Assembly (NCBI GenBank): GCA_947499305.1
Contig: CANMNN010000033.1
Coordinates: 1-45,117, forward strand
DNA length: 45,117 bases
DNA from: an uncultured Arenicella sp.
Lineage (GTDB): Bacteria > Pseudomonadota > Gammaproteobacteria > Arenicellales > Arenicellaceae
Direction of reading: 5' to 3'
In this document: positions 36,849-45,065 of the stretch, piece by piece
Numbering within the stretch: position 1 is the first letter of the stretch
How the letters are laid out: each line of letters begins with the position of its first letter
The notes under the pieces: model-generated
What the model was told of the DNA's origin: nothing
The model's database searches: none
Seen by the model: only the letters and a program-made list of their open reading frames with translations
Position numbers and translations under genes: made by a program

Positions 36849-37337
36849 ATGGTAAAAAAATCATTGATTGCTGCATCTGTAGCTTTAACTGCTTCTTTCT
36901 CAATAACTGCTTCTGCTCAAACTCCGAGTTCAGCGACTGATGTGGAAAATGCATTTGCTCAGTGTGGAATCGGCGCAGCTATTTTTCAAAATAACGAAAC
37001 TGCAGCTATTATCTCAAACGTAATCTGGGATTTAGGAACTACGGCGCTAAGTTCGCAAACGTCTTCGCCAAGTTCATGTTCAGGTGCAAATAAAACTGCA
37101 GCTGCGTTCATCTACGAGACATATCCAAACCTCGAAGAAGATATTGTTAAGGGCGGTGGCGCACACGTTGCTGCTTTGATGCAAATCGCTGGTTGCGAAA
37201 GCTCGAGTCAAGCCATTGCGGTTAGCAGTATGCAAGCCGACCTTGCTGATGAGCTATCAGCGGACACTGATCGCTTAAAAAAATCAGTTAAAATGGGTGC
37301 TTCATTAGATCGTGCTCTAGCTCTTTGTACTGCCTAG
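36849..37337 (+). CDS. DUF3015 family secreted protein
   Basis: 162-residue protein with a clean signal peptide (MVKKSLIAASVALTASFSITASA-Q). The mature part has the family pattern: FAQCGIGAAIF near the start, IISNVIWDLGTTALSS, a SCSG cysteine, FIYETYPNLEEDI, HVAALMQIAGCE and a C-terminal CTA. The frame is open far upstream to 36726, but ATG 36849 is chosen because AAAGG(G) precedes it and only then does the signal peptide begin correctly. It lies directly between two terminators, so it is expressed as a single gene. Family function is unknown; a periplasmic role is likely. Confidence 0.75.
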   Translation: MVKKSLIAASVALTASFSITASAQTPSSATDVENAFAQCGIGAAIFQNNETAAIISNVIWDLGTTALSSQTSSPSSCSGANKTAAAFIYETYPNLEEDIVKGGGAHVAALMQIAGCESSSQAIAVSSMQADLADELSADTDRLKKSVKMGASLDRALALCTA

Positions 37338-37352
37338 ATTTTGATCGACCTT

Positions 37353-37387
37353 AAAAAGCTGAGTTGTTTTCGCAACTCAGCTTTTTT
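37353..37387 (+). terminator. Rho-independent terminator
   Basis: AAAAAGCTGAGTTG (37353-37366) pairs with CAACTCAGC followed by a T-tract (37373-37387), with a loop of TTTTCG. A strong terminator for the DUF3015 gene. Confidence 0.88.
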
Positions 37388-37446
37388 ATTGCTCGACTCT
37401 CTTGCCTAGCTTTCTAGCTGCTTTTAAGTCAATTTACTCTAGTAAT

Positions 37447-37471
37447 AAAACCCCGTTTTACCGAGGTTTTT
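37447..37471 (+). terminator. Weak second hairpin before the DUF4105 gene
   Basis: AAAACC.CG at 37447-37455 pairs with CG.GGTTTT at 37462-37470 with one mismatch and a 6-base loop, followed by T residues. It may be a second terminator or a leader structure ahead of the next gene. Confidence 0.35.
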
Positions 37472-37487
37472 CTGCTTCCAAGTCTAA

Positions 37488-39401
37488 ATGCTCTCCCCAA
37501 TATTTCCTCGATTTTCACATGCAATACGACCACTCGTCGTACTGTTCATATGTTTGCTGCTTGCTGCGAATAGTAGTGTATTGCATGCAAATGAGCTTAC
37601 TCAATTACAGCGTGAAGCACTATCACTTGAACTTCACCAGCAAGCAGATTGGCGACACTTATTACAGTATTCCTCTGGGGTTTTTAGGCCTACGTTTAGT
37701 GAGATCCGTTCGGCAACATCCTTTCTTGCCTCTGACGGAGAGCATAATCCAAAGTCAGAGTTGTTAGCGACAATTAACGCTATGGAACGGCTGCCGCAGG
37801 CTGGAAAAGAGGATGAGCATCCGCGCTGTCGTTTCACAGCGCGTTATTATTTTCTGAGTCAGAAACTACAATTTCCACAACATACCCAATCTATAAAATG
37901 CGCTCGCTTTGAGGCTTGGATTAAAGCGAGCGATATTCAATCTGTTAGCCTTGTATTTGCATCGGGCTATTTTCGTAACCCAGCGTCATTTTTCGGACAC
38001 CCGTTGCTCAAGTTCAATCGCCATGATGGTGGCTCTAAGGGGTTGCTAGATATCACTCTTAACAACGGAGCTGTGGTGCCGGACAACGAAAATCCCATTC
38101 TTTATGTGTTTAAGGGGATATTCGGGGGGTATCGGTCTGCGTTTTCAGATACCAGTTTTTATCAACTAAACCATTCTTATGCTGAAGATGATTTACGTGA
38201 TTTATGGCACTACCAGTTAGATCTCTCCGAAGAGGAAATTCTGAGATTGATATACTACAGTTGGGAACTTCTAGAACACCGCTTCACTTATGAGTTTTTT
38301 GGTAAGAACTGCGGGTATTTTTTAGAAAACTTATTGCAGTATGCGACAGGCTCTCGAATTTCACCAAAGAACCCAATTTATTCAGTACCTAGTTCCACGT
38401 TTTTCAACATGATGCAAGACGAACCTTCAGATAGAAGGTGGGTTAAAGGTATATGGCGTGAGCCCTCGAGACAGAGCCAGTTTAGGGAAAAATACATCTC
38501 CTTGAATGCTGCTGAAAAGAAGGCGCTAGAGCTGTATCTAAATAGTAACAATCTCAGTGAGGTATTGAGCCTAGAGAGTCGCTTGAGGGTAATCGACACG
38601 TTAACTGATTACCTTGAAAGCTTGAGTTCTAGAAAAAAATCTAAGGACAAGAAATCGCAACTACAAAAACGCCGCCGTGATTTATTTCTTGCGCGCTTGA
38701 AACTTGCAAAGACAGATGACCTTAGTTGGCCTGCACAATCCTCTAGTACAGCGCCACACTCTGGTTCCAAACCCAGTTTGCTGAGAGTGTCGTTAATGCG
38801 CACGAGCGATAGAACCGGTGCGCGATTTCGCCTGCGGCCGGTTAACTATGATTTCATCGACCTAGACGGTGGACGCGCTCCAAATTCCAAGTTGAACATG
38901 TTTAATACTGAGATCACGATCGTAGATGGCAAAGTTCGACTGGACCGTTTTGATTTAGTTGATATCGCTAGCGTAAACATCTCGCCTACAGGCTTGCCTG
39001 GAGACGGCGGTTTGGGCTGGGGGCTAAAGTTCGGTTTGGAGAGACCGAACAATGAATGTCTAAATTGCTTAGTGAGTTATGTCGGAGGTAGCCTCTTAAA
39101 AGGCAAGCAGCTTACAAATAGAATGACTCTGTATGGTCAATATGAGGCAGTTGCGCATTCAAAGCACCTCGACAGCCAACTTCGGCTTGAAGCAAATCTA
39201 GGGGTATTAATGGATGTTACCTCAAACTGGAGGTCGCACTTTAAATTAGGTTATCGTACCCATGTTTCAGGATCGCAGGATAACGAACCAGTATTTTTAT
39301 GGGAGAATCGTTTTGGCACACGAAACGACCGAAACTTAAATCTTACTATTAGTCATGAGAGAGAAACCGAGATCAGCTTAGGTTACGGTATTTATTGGTA
39401 G
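37488..39401 (+). CDS. DUF4105 domain membrane/periplasmic protein
   Basis: 637-residue protein. The N-terminal signal (MLSPIFPRFSHAIRPLVVLFICLLLAANSSVLHA) is followed by a DUF4105 core (about 90-300). Its recognised segments are LVFASGYFRNPASFFGHPLLKF, the YFYLL-like FKGIFGGYRSAF and the catalytic-looking FFGKNCGYFLENLLQYA with Cys and nearby His. The core resembles the Lnb-type N-terminal periplasmic domain. The C-terminal 220 residues are rich in alternating strands (VRLDRFDLVDIASVN through LGYRTHVSG, ending ISLGYGIYW with an aromatic end), suggesting an outer-membrane barrel. The start has no Shine-Dalgarno, but the signal peptide is convincing. Function unknown, possibly lipoprotein-related peptidase activity. 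Confidence 0.78.
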   Translation: MLSPIFPRFSHAIRPLVVLFICLLLAANSSVLHANELTQLQREALSLELHQQADWRHLLQYSSGVFRPTFSEIRSATSFLASDGEHNPKSELLATINAMERLPQAGKEDEHPRCRFTARYYFLSQKLQFPQHTQSIKCARFEAWIKASDIQSVSLVFASGYFRNPASFFGHPLLKFNRHDGGSKGLLDITLNNGAVVPDNENPILYVFKGIFGGYRSAFSDTSFYQLNHSYAEDDLRDLWHYQLDLSEEEILRLIYYSWELLEHRFTYEFFGKNCGYFLENLLQYATGSRISPKNPIYSVPSSTFFNMMQDEPSDRRWVKGIWREPSRQSQFREKYISLNAAEKKALELYLNSNNLSEVLSLESRLRVIDTLTDYLESLSSRKKSKDKKSQLQKRRRDLFLARLKLAKTDDLSWPAQSSSTAPHSGSKPSLLRVSLMRTSDRTGARFRLRPVNYDFIDLDGGRAPNSKLNMFNTEITIVDGKVRLDRFDLVDIASVNISPTGLPGDGGLGWGLKFGLERPNNECLNCLVSYVGGSLLKGKQLTNRMTLYGQYEAVAHSKHLDSQLRLEANLGVLMDVTSNWRSHFKLGYRTHVSGSQDNEPVFLWENRFGTRNDRNLNLTISHERETEISLGYGIYW

Positions 39402-39429
39402 AAGGCCGGATATAATTCGTAGGCCAAAA

Positions 39430-39455
39430 AAAATCAGCCCTAAGTGGCTGATTTT
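39430..39455. terminator. Terminator after the DUF4105 gene
   Basis: AAAATCAGCC (39430-39439) pairs with GGCTGATTTT (39446-39455) across a 6-base loop, with flanking A and T runs, so it can work in both directions. Confidence 0.8.
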
Positions 39456-39469
39456 CTTCTTTATTCGAC

Positions 39470-39511
39470 TGGTAGCTATGACTGGACTTGAACCAGTGAC
39501 CCCCATTATGA
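39470..39511 (-). pseudogene. tRNA 3'-end fragment (tRNA-Met-like), attachment-site remnant
   Basis: Read on the minus strand, the fragment ends in CATAGCTACCA and contains a proper T arm (ACTGG TTCAAGT CCAGT) preceded by GGGGGTC and a CATAAT that resembles a Met anticodon loop. Upstream of that (39512 on) the match stops: the 5' anticodon stem, D arm and 5' acceptor strand are absent. The spacing from CATAA to the T arm is two bases short of E. coli elongator tRNA-Met, so the isoacceptor call is tentative. Such 3' halves are what a tRNA-integrating element leaves at its distal end, while the functional tRNA is restored at the other end. Confidence 0.7.
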
Positions 39512-39547
39512 AAACAGAAACAAAAATGCGTCTATTTGCACATTAAA

Positions 39548-39570
39548 AAACCTAAAATGATATTAGGTTT
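39548..39570. repeat. Inverted repeat upstream of recombinase operon
   Basis: AAACCTAA (39548-39555) and TTAGGTTT (39563-39570) are perfect inverted arms around a 7-base centre. No T-tract follows. It may be a binding site for a recombinase or regulator. Confidence 0.5.
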
Positions 39571-39608
39571 AGTATATATTCATTTATATTCAATGGCTTA
39601 TATTTTAT

Positions 39609-39631
39609 TTAAGTGCTATAAAATCACTTAA
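39609..39631. repeat. Second inverted repeat upstream of recombinase operon
   Basis: TTAAGTG (39609-39615) and CACTTAA (39625-39631) are perfect inverted arms around 9 bases, about 75 bases before the first gene. Similar in design, though not in sequence, to the repeat at 39548-39570. Confidence 0.45.
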
Positions 39632-39705
39632 CGTAAATTTCAATGTCTCAAAACGTGCCTAAAAATCGCATATGAGAATAGTTTTTAAAGCTAGTCAATT
39701 CGAGC

Positions 39706-41271
39706 ATGGTCTCAAATATAAAACAGAATACGCAGAGCGCTGTCTCCGATAAGTGGCTAGATCGACTCGGCGCAAAATTTCCAATGACACGTAAATGCTT
39801 AGATGTGCTTAAAGCATCTGGCGCAGATTTTAAGGATATCGAATTTATAGTATATCAACTCCATGAATCATTTTCGCACTGCAAGGACATAGCTTATAGC
39901 TACTATCCAAAGGGACTCATTGAAGAGCTTGAGCTACTTAAAAAGGAATATGAACTAAGCCCACCAAAGGTTGACCCGTCTCTTACTGTTCAGGCGAAGA
40001 AGCCTGCCAAGGCTTTTCTGTTTCGGATATTGGGAAAGAGTACTACGCAAGTAGATACATCGCCACTCCATATGATTCGCGTGCTCACACTCTGCAACTA
40101 TATCAACCAAAATAATCAAGCCGACCCTAAATCGCTTAGTGAAGTGTGTGACATTATTTACGAACTGCGAGGCAGCTATGCAAAGAAAAACAAGTATTTT
40201 AAAGCTGTAAAGTCGATCCCCAAAGCCACGACAAAAAATATCGATAAGTATTTGATCCTTGTTGCTGATGCCGTGGGCGCGAATATCGCTTTATCTACGA
40301 AAGCGCTGAAGGAGAAAATTGTTGTTCCTAAGAAGCCCGTAAAAAATATTAGCACTACGAAGGGCAATAAGAAAACAAGTAGACGCGAAAGAATTGAGGC
40401 TGATCCGCTCTCTTTCGAAGGAGACGCTAAACAAGTTCTCCCTGTTGATTGGGATCGCACGACCGACTCAAGTGGTTGTTTTGAGGAAGATACGCAATGG
40501 GTCGTCGACTACAACAAAAGCGAATTCAGTGTTGAGAATATATCACCGGAGACAACGGTTGAGGTCAGCGAGGAAAAAAGAGCGGCGAATCGACGACGGG
40601 TTACAAGATGGATCGATTCAGTTCAATCAGTATCAATGAATCACAGCAACAATTGGAATGAGATTGAGCGCGATCAGTTTATCCAACGACTGATGGAAAT
40701 GCTGGAAGAGAGTAGTGAAGAGAAACGTTGGTTGGGCACTATAATGGGGTTGTGCTATTTCACTTCTCAACCAATTTCTACTGTTCTGAATTGGTCATAT
40801 GGAAATTCAGGGGAGATATCTACTCAAGGTGTTTATCAAAGAAAGTATGAGCTGCCGCCCTCGATATATACTCCTAGCGGGAGTGCCGTAGGTAATCATA
40901 CGCTCAGCGATGACTCGATAGACTTGCTTCTTCCAGGCATTTTGTGCTCTCAATTCGATGAGGTCTTTAGATATGGAGCAAAGTTACATTCAGGCTTTTT
41001 AAGCAAGGTTTCAGATGTTGAGCATGAAGTTAAAGTTTCCTTGAATGAATGGTCAGAGCATCGACGATATAGGCTATTTTATGATCGCCTCTTTACTCAA
41101 CTCCGAAATCAAGTATCAATCATTTCGAGAAATGCGTTCTACGTTTTTATTCTCTGTGGCTCCGAAGCTCACGCGAACCCGAACATTAATTACTATGTAG
41201 CCGCTTCAAAGAGCCGTCTTATTGATGTATGGAGTGCTGCTCAGTCGAATTTGTTAGAGAGTGGGCATTAA
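39706..41271 (+). CDS. Large accessory protein of the recombinase operon, possible degenerate tyrosine recombinase
   Basis: 521-residue protein. The first 200 residues are helical; about 200-300 is basic then acidic. About 330-375 holds WLGTIMGLCYFTSQPISTVLNW followed by a YQRKYELPP strand. That has the shape of the start of a recombinase catalytic domain, with the first arginine lost. Near the end, IISRNAFYVFILCG (R475) and EAHANPNINYY (H489, Y496-497) could be the decayed box II and Tyr region. The match is weak and needs profile support. Its stop overlaps the next start (TAATG). It is probably a structural or regulatory partner of the large integrase. Confidence 0.6.
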   Translation: MVSNIKQNTQSAVSDKWLDRLGAKFPMTRKCLDVLKASGADFKDIEFIVYQLHESFSHCKDIAYSYYPKGLIEELELLKKEYELSPPKVDPSLTVQAKKPAKAFLFRILGKSTTQVDTSPLHMIRVLTLCNYINQNNQADPKSLSEVCDIIYELRGSYAKKNKYFKAVKSIPKATTKNIDKYLILVADAVGANIALSTKALKEKIVVPKKPVKNISTTKGNKKTSRRERIEADPLSFEGDAKQVLPVDWDRTTDSSGCFEEDTQWVVDYNKSEFSVENISPETTVEVSEEKRAANRRRVTRWIDSVQSVSMNHSNNWNEIERDQFIQRLMEMLEESSEEKRWLGTIMGLCYFTSQPISTVLNWSYGNSGEISTQGVYQRKYELPPSIYTPSGSAVGNHTLSDDSIDLLLPGILCSQFDEVFRYGAKLHSGFLSKVSDVEHEVKVSLNEWSEHRRYRLFYDRLFTQLRNQVSIISRNAFYVFILCGSEAHANPNINYYVAASKSRLIDVWSAAQSNLLESGH

Positions 41272-44200
41272 TGTCGGGTTTTATCGGGTGTCACGCCGTC
41301 AGTCCTAAGGCTATTCGGAAACTTCTGAGCGCTCTCCGAGAATTGGTTTCTCTGCCTGCTGATAATTTCGTAGATCAGCACAACAACATGGTTATGTACA
41401 CCTTGACCGTCGGTATGCTGACAACTGGTCATAGGCCGACACGGGATCCGTTTTGCTATAGAAGGGATATCTGTACGGAAACAGAGTTAATAAGGATCGA
41501 AGATAAGTATTCAACTTCGAATACTCGGCGCCGGTATGTGCCTATGGTGAAAGGATTTAGATTGCAGCTGCTTGAATACAATGATCATCTTTTGGGTTTG
41601 CTCGACCGAGTCTGGGATGAAGCTAATCATGAAAAAAGAAAACTCGGAAAAAATGATGCGAAAGCACGTCAAATGGATCATCTGTATTCTCTAATACTTA
41701 ACCTAGTGCAAGGAAGCAGCACGGTGAATCTTCCTTATCTTTTTCTTTTAGGCGAAGACCTTTCTATTCAGTCAATCAGTAAAAAAGTTATTGAGACTTA
41801 TTGGAAAAAGCATGTTGATATCGAGGCAAATTCAGGACGTAAGAATTTAGCAACGTTGATACTTGCTCAAAGTGGTTCGCTAGAGATCGTGAATATGCTA
41901 CTTGGGCACTCTCCTACGCCATTGCCAATCATCAATAAAAACACGGAAGTCTCCATGCAGTCTTATATCGAAGAGACAAAGAGGCTCATTGAGAAAATAT
42001 TCTCAAGCATCGGATTGGAGCCGGTTAGTAGCCTTGTCAGGACCTCAAAGAAAAACCATTTAGGTATTAGGCGACCGGTTCCCGATGACTATCCGTATTC
42101 TCACAAGTTATTGGGTCCTGAGGAAAGGGCTCAGAAACGATTCGCGGCGAAGCGATTGTTCGAAAAAGATGTCGACACTTTAATCTCTATTTTACAAAAA
42201 GGCTCGGCAGCCGAAAAAGGTGTTAACGTTGAAGAGCTTCTCCGGAAGGTATTCGAAAGTAACTTTCCTATACAAGAAAAAGAAAGGCTTATTCTCGAAG
42301 AGTTATCTCAGCGTTTTTCTGAGGTGGTGGCAACGCTGCCTAAGTTAAGAACCTTTGTGCATCAACAGGATGATGAGATACCTGCAGATTTAATTCTCAA
42401 ACTCAATAATCTCTATGCATATCGAAATCGGTGGTTCGAGGTTGTTTGCAAAAAAAGTAAGCAAATCGACCCTTATGAAACAGCGGCGAGAAGAAAAGCA
42501 GCGGCAATAATTACAGCAGCCCTTTTTGGAGGGTCTTATGAGCACGATACTTTAAGGCGCATTGCTTCTACTATTGTAACGCCTAGTCTTTCAGCGTTCG
42601 GAGACCTAGAGTTAGACATCTCCTTAGAAGACGAGAATTCGAAAATTTTTTATTGGCAGCCAGACTTGTTTACATCTGCTCTATTGGTCGGCCTTTATCG
42701 AACTGAAGGTGCCTCGGAGCTAACTATTTCTGAAGTATCCAAAGAAATTCAAATCATGCTCAAGCAAATTGGCTTGATTCCCGAACGCTGGAAAAAGACA
42801 AAAACAAATGACGTTTATTATGCGCTAGCGACTGCTGCGGGATCCTGCGCTTACTATGAGCTGCCCGCATATCTTGCTTGCTATGCTACTGGTCGTAGAC
42901 GAAAACCATGCTTAAGCCCTCTTGCAAAATCACGTATAGCGACAGGGGCAGTGGGCAGTCTCGACGTTGAAATACTGGAGGAACGTAAAAACGAGATAAC
43001 ATTATCTGGTAGCAAGCGAGTAAGCTTTTCACCTAATGTTGCAACGCCTTCCCGATTAATCATTTTGGAGCTAAGGCGTATTTTTAATGATGAGCAGTCG
43101 AAGGAGAGCGAAGGAAAGGCAAAGCACTCTAGAACAGTTAATAAGTTGCTAGCAAAAAGGATAGCGGGTATCGCAGCTTTTCACTCTGAAGCTCCTCACA
43201 TATGTTTGCTTCACTTAGATTGGGCACAATCAATTTGTCAGCATGGGACTCAAAAAAGAGAGACCCCATCGCTGAGCACGCTTAAGGACTATATTTTAAC
43301 AACCGCGACGACTCTCTATCATGAGGCATCTGAAATACCTAATTTTAGCAATCTAAGTGCCGAGCAGTATCAAGATGTTTACATTTCGAGCTTGGATTTT
43401 AATCAGCGCATGGATCAACATAGCTTGCTGAACCAGTATTATCGTTTTCATCGACACTTGGAGTCCAAAGAAGGTGCCGTTCCATTGGTATGGAGTAATG
43501 TGTGGGCGAGTGCTTCGCTTGTATCTGGTCGTATTAGCAGTAATTGTGTGTCGATAGAGGAACTGGATCGTTGTACCGACTACATAGAGTCTGATGCATC
43601 GTTGAGCAAGAACGAGAAAATCCTGTATGCAGCGGCGTTAGTACTAATGAGGAACTTTGGGCTTAGATTCTCGGAAGCCTATACTCTCCAACACAATTCA
43701 GTTCAATATACTTCAAGCGTAGATGGTCATCACGAGAAGGATATAGGTTTTGTTCAAATTAGGACAAATAACGTTTATAAGCGCCGAGGTAAAAGTGGTT
43801 CATCTGTTAGGTCAATACCGCTTCTCAGAAAGTTATCGTTGAAACATCAGAGGCTGCTTGAGAGGCTTCTTAGAATGACTGAACTAGAAGTGAAGGATGA
43901 ACAACATATTGGTTTGATGCGAGAGACTTCTGGAAGACGGGCTTTAGTCGACCGAGGTAAAATGAATGCATATCTCAATAACTTGCTTAAATTAGTAAGT
44001 GGCGACTCCGAACTACACGTTCATCACTTACGGCATTCATTTGCCTCAGATGTGGCCGCTGCAATAGCTCGTATGCGATATAACCCGACTAATCTAAAGA
44101 TGTATCCAAATGCCAAAAGGCAGCTCGAGAGGTGGGAAAATGATTTCGATGTTTCGAAACTGATTTTCTCGCGAGAAAACTCCCAAGCTTTGCGCGACCT

Positions 44201-45065
44201 CGCAATGGCGCTCGGCCATGCAGATTTATCAACATCGCTAGCTCACTACATTCATTCGATCGAGTGTGTCGAAACAATGGGTAATGCCGACCTCTTTGAG
44301 CACAAATTCAAGTATTTAGATGGCAGGCTGACTGATAAAGTAGCTGCCGCTGTCTTAAACGAGAAGTATGATGCCTATCGCGCGCGAAAGGGCAAGCTCA
44401 TTAAGAATAACGAAGGGAGATCAGATAGCGATGGTCCGCTCTCTGAGTTCGCGTTCTACAATTCTGTAAATCACCATATTAGAAAGCTTCGTCTCTCAAG
44501 TTCAAATGTTTGTCCTATGGTCCCATACTCTGCTCCTTCAGAGGTTGGTTCTGCAGCGTTCAAGGAAATTAAGGTGGATCCAACTACTATTCAGCAGATA
44601 TTTTATTACTTTGTAAATGGCAAAGACGATGAAATGGTCATCGAGCGAGCCTCGCAAATATTTGGGCTGACACACAATCAGGTTGGCGATATTTATCAAA
44701 TTGCACAAAAGAGCGCTCGAAGATCAGATTACCTTCTTGGGCCAATACGTAATCCAGAATTTCTTGATCATATACTTTCCGAGAGAGCCCATAAGAGGTG
44801 TCTGAATTTTCTTGCTCTGGCTAAAAAGCTAATCGATAAAATGGATATGGAAAAATTAGCTTTGCTAGATAATGGACTTGATGTGTTTATCTCAAATTTG
44901 GAGTTAAATCGGCGAGGAAGAAGAGTAACAAAAAAAATGATTTTTGATGATGTGGATGACAGATCGAAATACATGAGAATGCTTAGCTACCTTAAGATAC
45001 CGGTCTCAAAGACTCATCAAGAAACAAGCAGTGAAGACTTGTTTGGACTTCCCAGACTTCAGTAG
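41271..45065 (+). CDS. Giant tyrosine recombinase/integrase with two recombinase-like domains
   Basis: 1264-residue protein. Start ATG 41271 overlaps the preceding stop (TAATG); an upstream ATG at 41229 is less likely. A complete catalytic domain lies around 780-1000: R799 (GLRFSEAYTL), a YKRRGKSGSSVRSIPL strand, H918 and R921 (HHLRHSF), H983 (LGHADL) and nucleophile Y993 (HYIH). An N-terminal region (about 40-240) repeats the plan in reduced form: R55 (TTGHRPTRDP), a K/R strand, R190 in SGRKNLATL without the first His, H213 in LLGHS, and a candidate Tyr232. Between them are about 500 mainly helical residues, and a C-terminal about 250-residue tail. It likely integrates and excises the island. 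Confidence 0.85.
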   Translation: MSGFIGCHAVSPKAIRKLLSALRELVSLPADNFVDQHNNMVMYTLTVGMLTTGHRPTRDPFCYRRDICTETELIRIEDKYSTSNTRRRYVPMVKGFRLQLLEYNDHLLGLLDRVWDEANHEKRKLGKNDAKARQMDHLYSLILNLVQGSSTVNLPYLFLLGEDLSIQSISKKVIETYWKKHVDIEANSGRKNLATLILAQSGSLEIVNMLLGHSPTPLPIINKNTEVSMQSYIEETKRLIEKIFSSIGLEPVSSLVRTSKKNHLGIRRPVPDDYPYSHKLLGPEERAQKRFAAKRLFEKDVDTLISILQKGSAAEKGVNVEELLRKVFESNFPIQEKERLILEELSQRFSEVVATLPKLRTFVHQQDDEIPADLILKLNNLYAYRNRWFEVVCKKSKQIDPYETAARRKAAAIITAALFGGSYEHDTLRRIASTIVTPSLSAFGDLELDISLEDENSKIFYWQPDLFTSALLVGLYRTEGASELTISEVSKEIQIMLKQIGLIPERWKKTKTNDVYYALATAAGSCAYYELPAYLACYATGRRRKPCLSPLAKSRIATGAVGSLDVEILEERKNEITLSGSKRVSFSPNVATPSRLIILELRRIFNDEQSKESEGKAKHSRTVNKLLAKRIAGIAAFHSEAPHICLLHLDWAQSICQHGTQKRETPSLSTLKDYILTTATTLYHEASEIPNFSNLSAEQYQDVYISSLDFNQRMDQHSLLNQYYRFHRHLESKEGAVPLVWSNVWASASLVSGRISSNCVSIEELDRCTDYIESDASLSKNEKILYAAALVLMRNFGLRFSEAYTLQHNSVQYTSSVDGHHEKDIGFVQIRTNNVYKRRGKSGSSVRSIPLLRKLSLKHQRLLERLLRMTELEVKDEQHIGLMRETSGRRALVDRGKMNAYLNNLLKLVSGDSELHVHHLRHSFASDVAAAIARMRYNPTNLKMYPNAKRQLERWENDFDVSKLIFSRENSQALRDLAMALGHADLSTSLAHYIHSIECVETMGNADLFEHKFKYLDGRLTDKVAAAVLNEKYDAYRARKGKLIKNNEGRSDSDGPLSEFAFYNSVNHHIRKLRLSSSNVCPMVPYSAPSEVGSAAFKEIKVDPTTIQQIFYYFVNGKDDEMVIERASQIFGLTHNQVGDIYQIAQKSARRSDYLLGPIRNPEFLDHILSERAHKRCLNFLALAKKLIDKMDMEKLALLDNGLDVFISNLELNRRGRRVTKKMIFDDVDDRSKYMRMLSYLKIPVSKTHQETSSEDLFGLPRLQ

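Larger units (their letters stand above)
39402..39705. other. Boundary region: terminator, tRNA fragment, inverted repeats
   Basis: This 304-base gap between the DUF4105 gene and the first recombinase-like gene contains a terminator (39430-39455), the tRNA 3' fragment (39470-39511), and AT-rich DNA with two inverted repeats (39548-39570 and 39609-39631). It is the junction between chromosome and mobile element. Confidence 0.7.

Noticed and set aside
39500..39540. A complete tRNA-Met gene at the island boundary
   Set aside because: The sequence 5' of the anticodon region cannot pair with the TGGGG strand, and no D arm or 5' acceptor strand is found, so only the 3' part is present.
39706..45065. 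A frameshift splitting one very long integrase gene into two
   Set aside because: The junction is a clean TAATG stop/start overlap and both proteins are full-length looking; nothing suggests a lost base.
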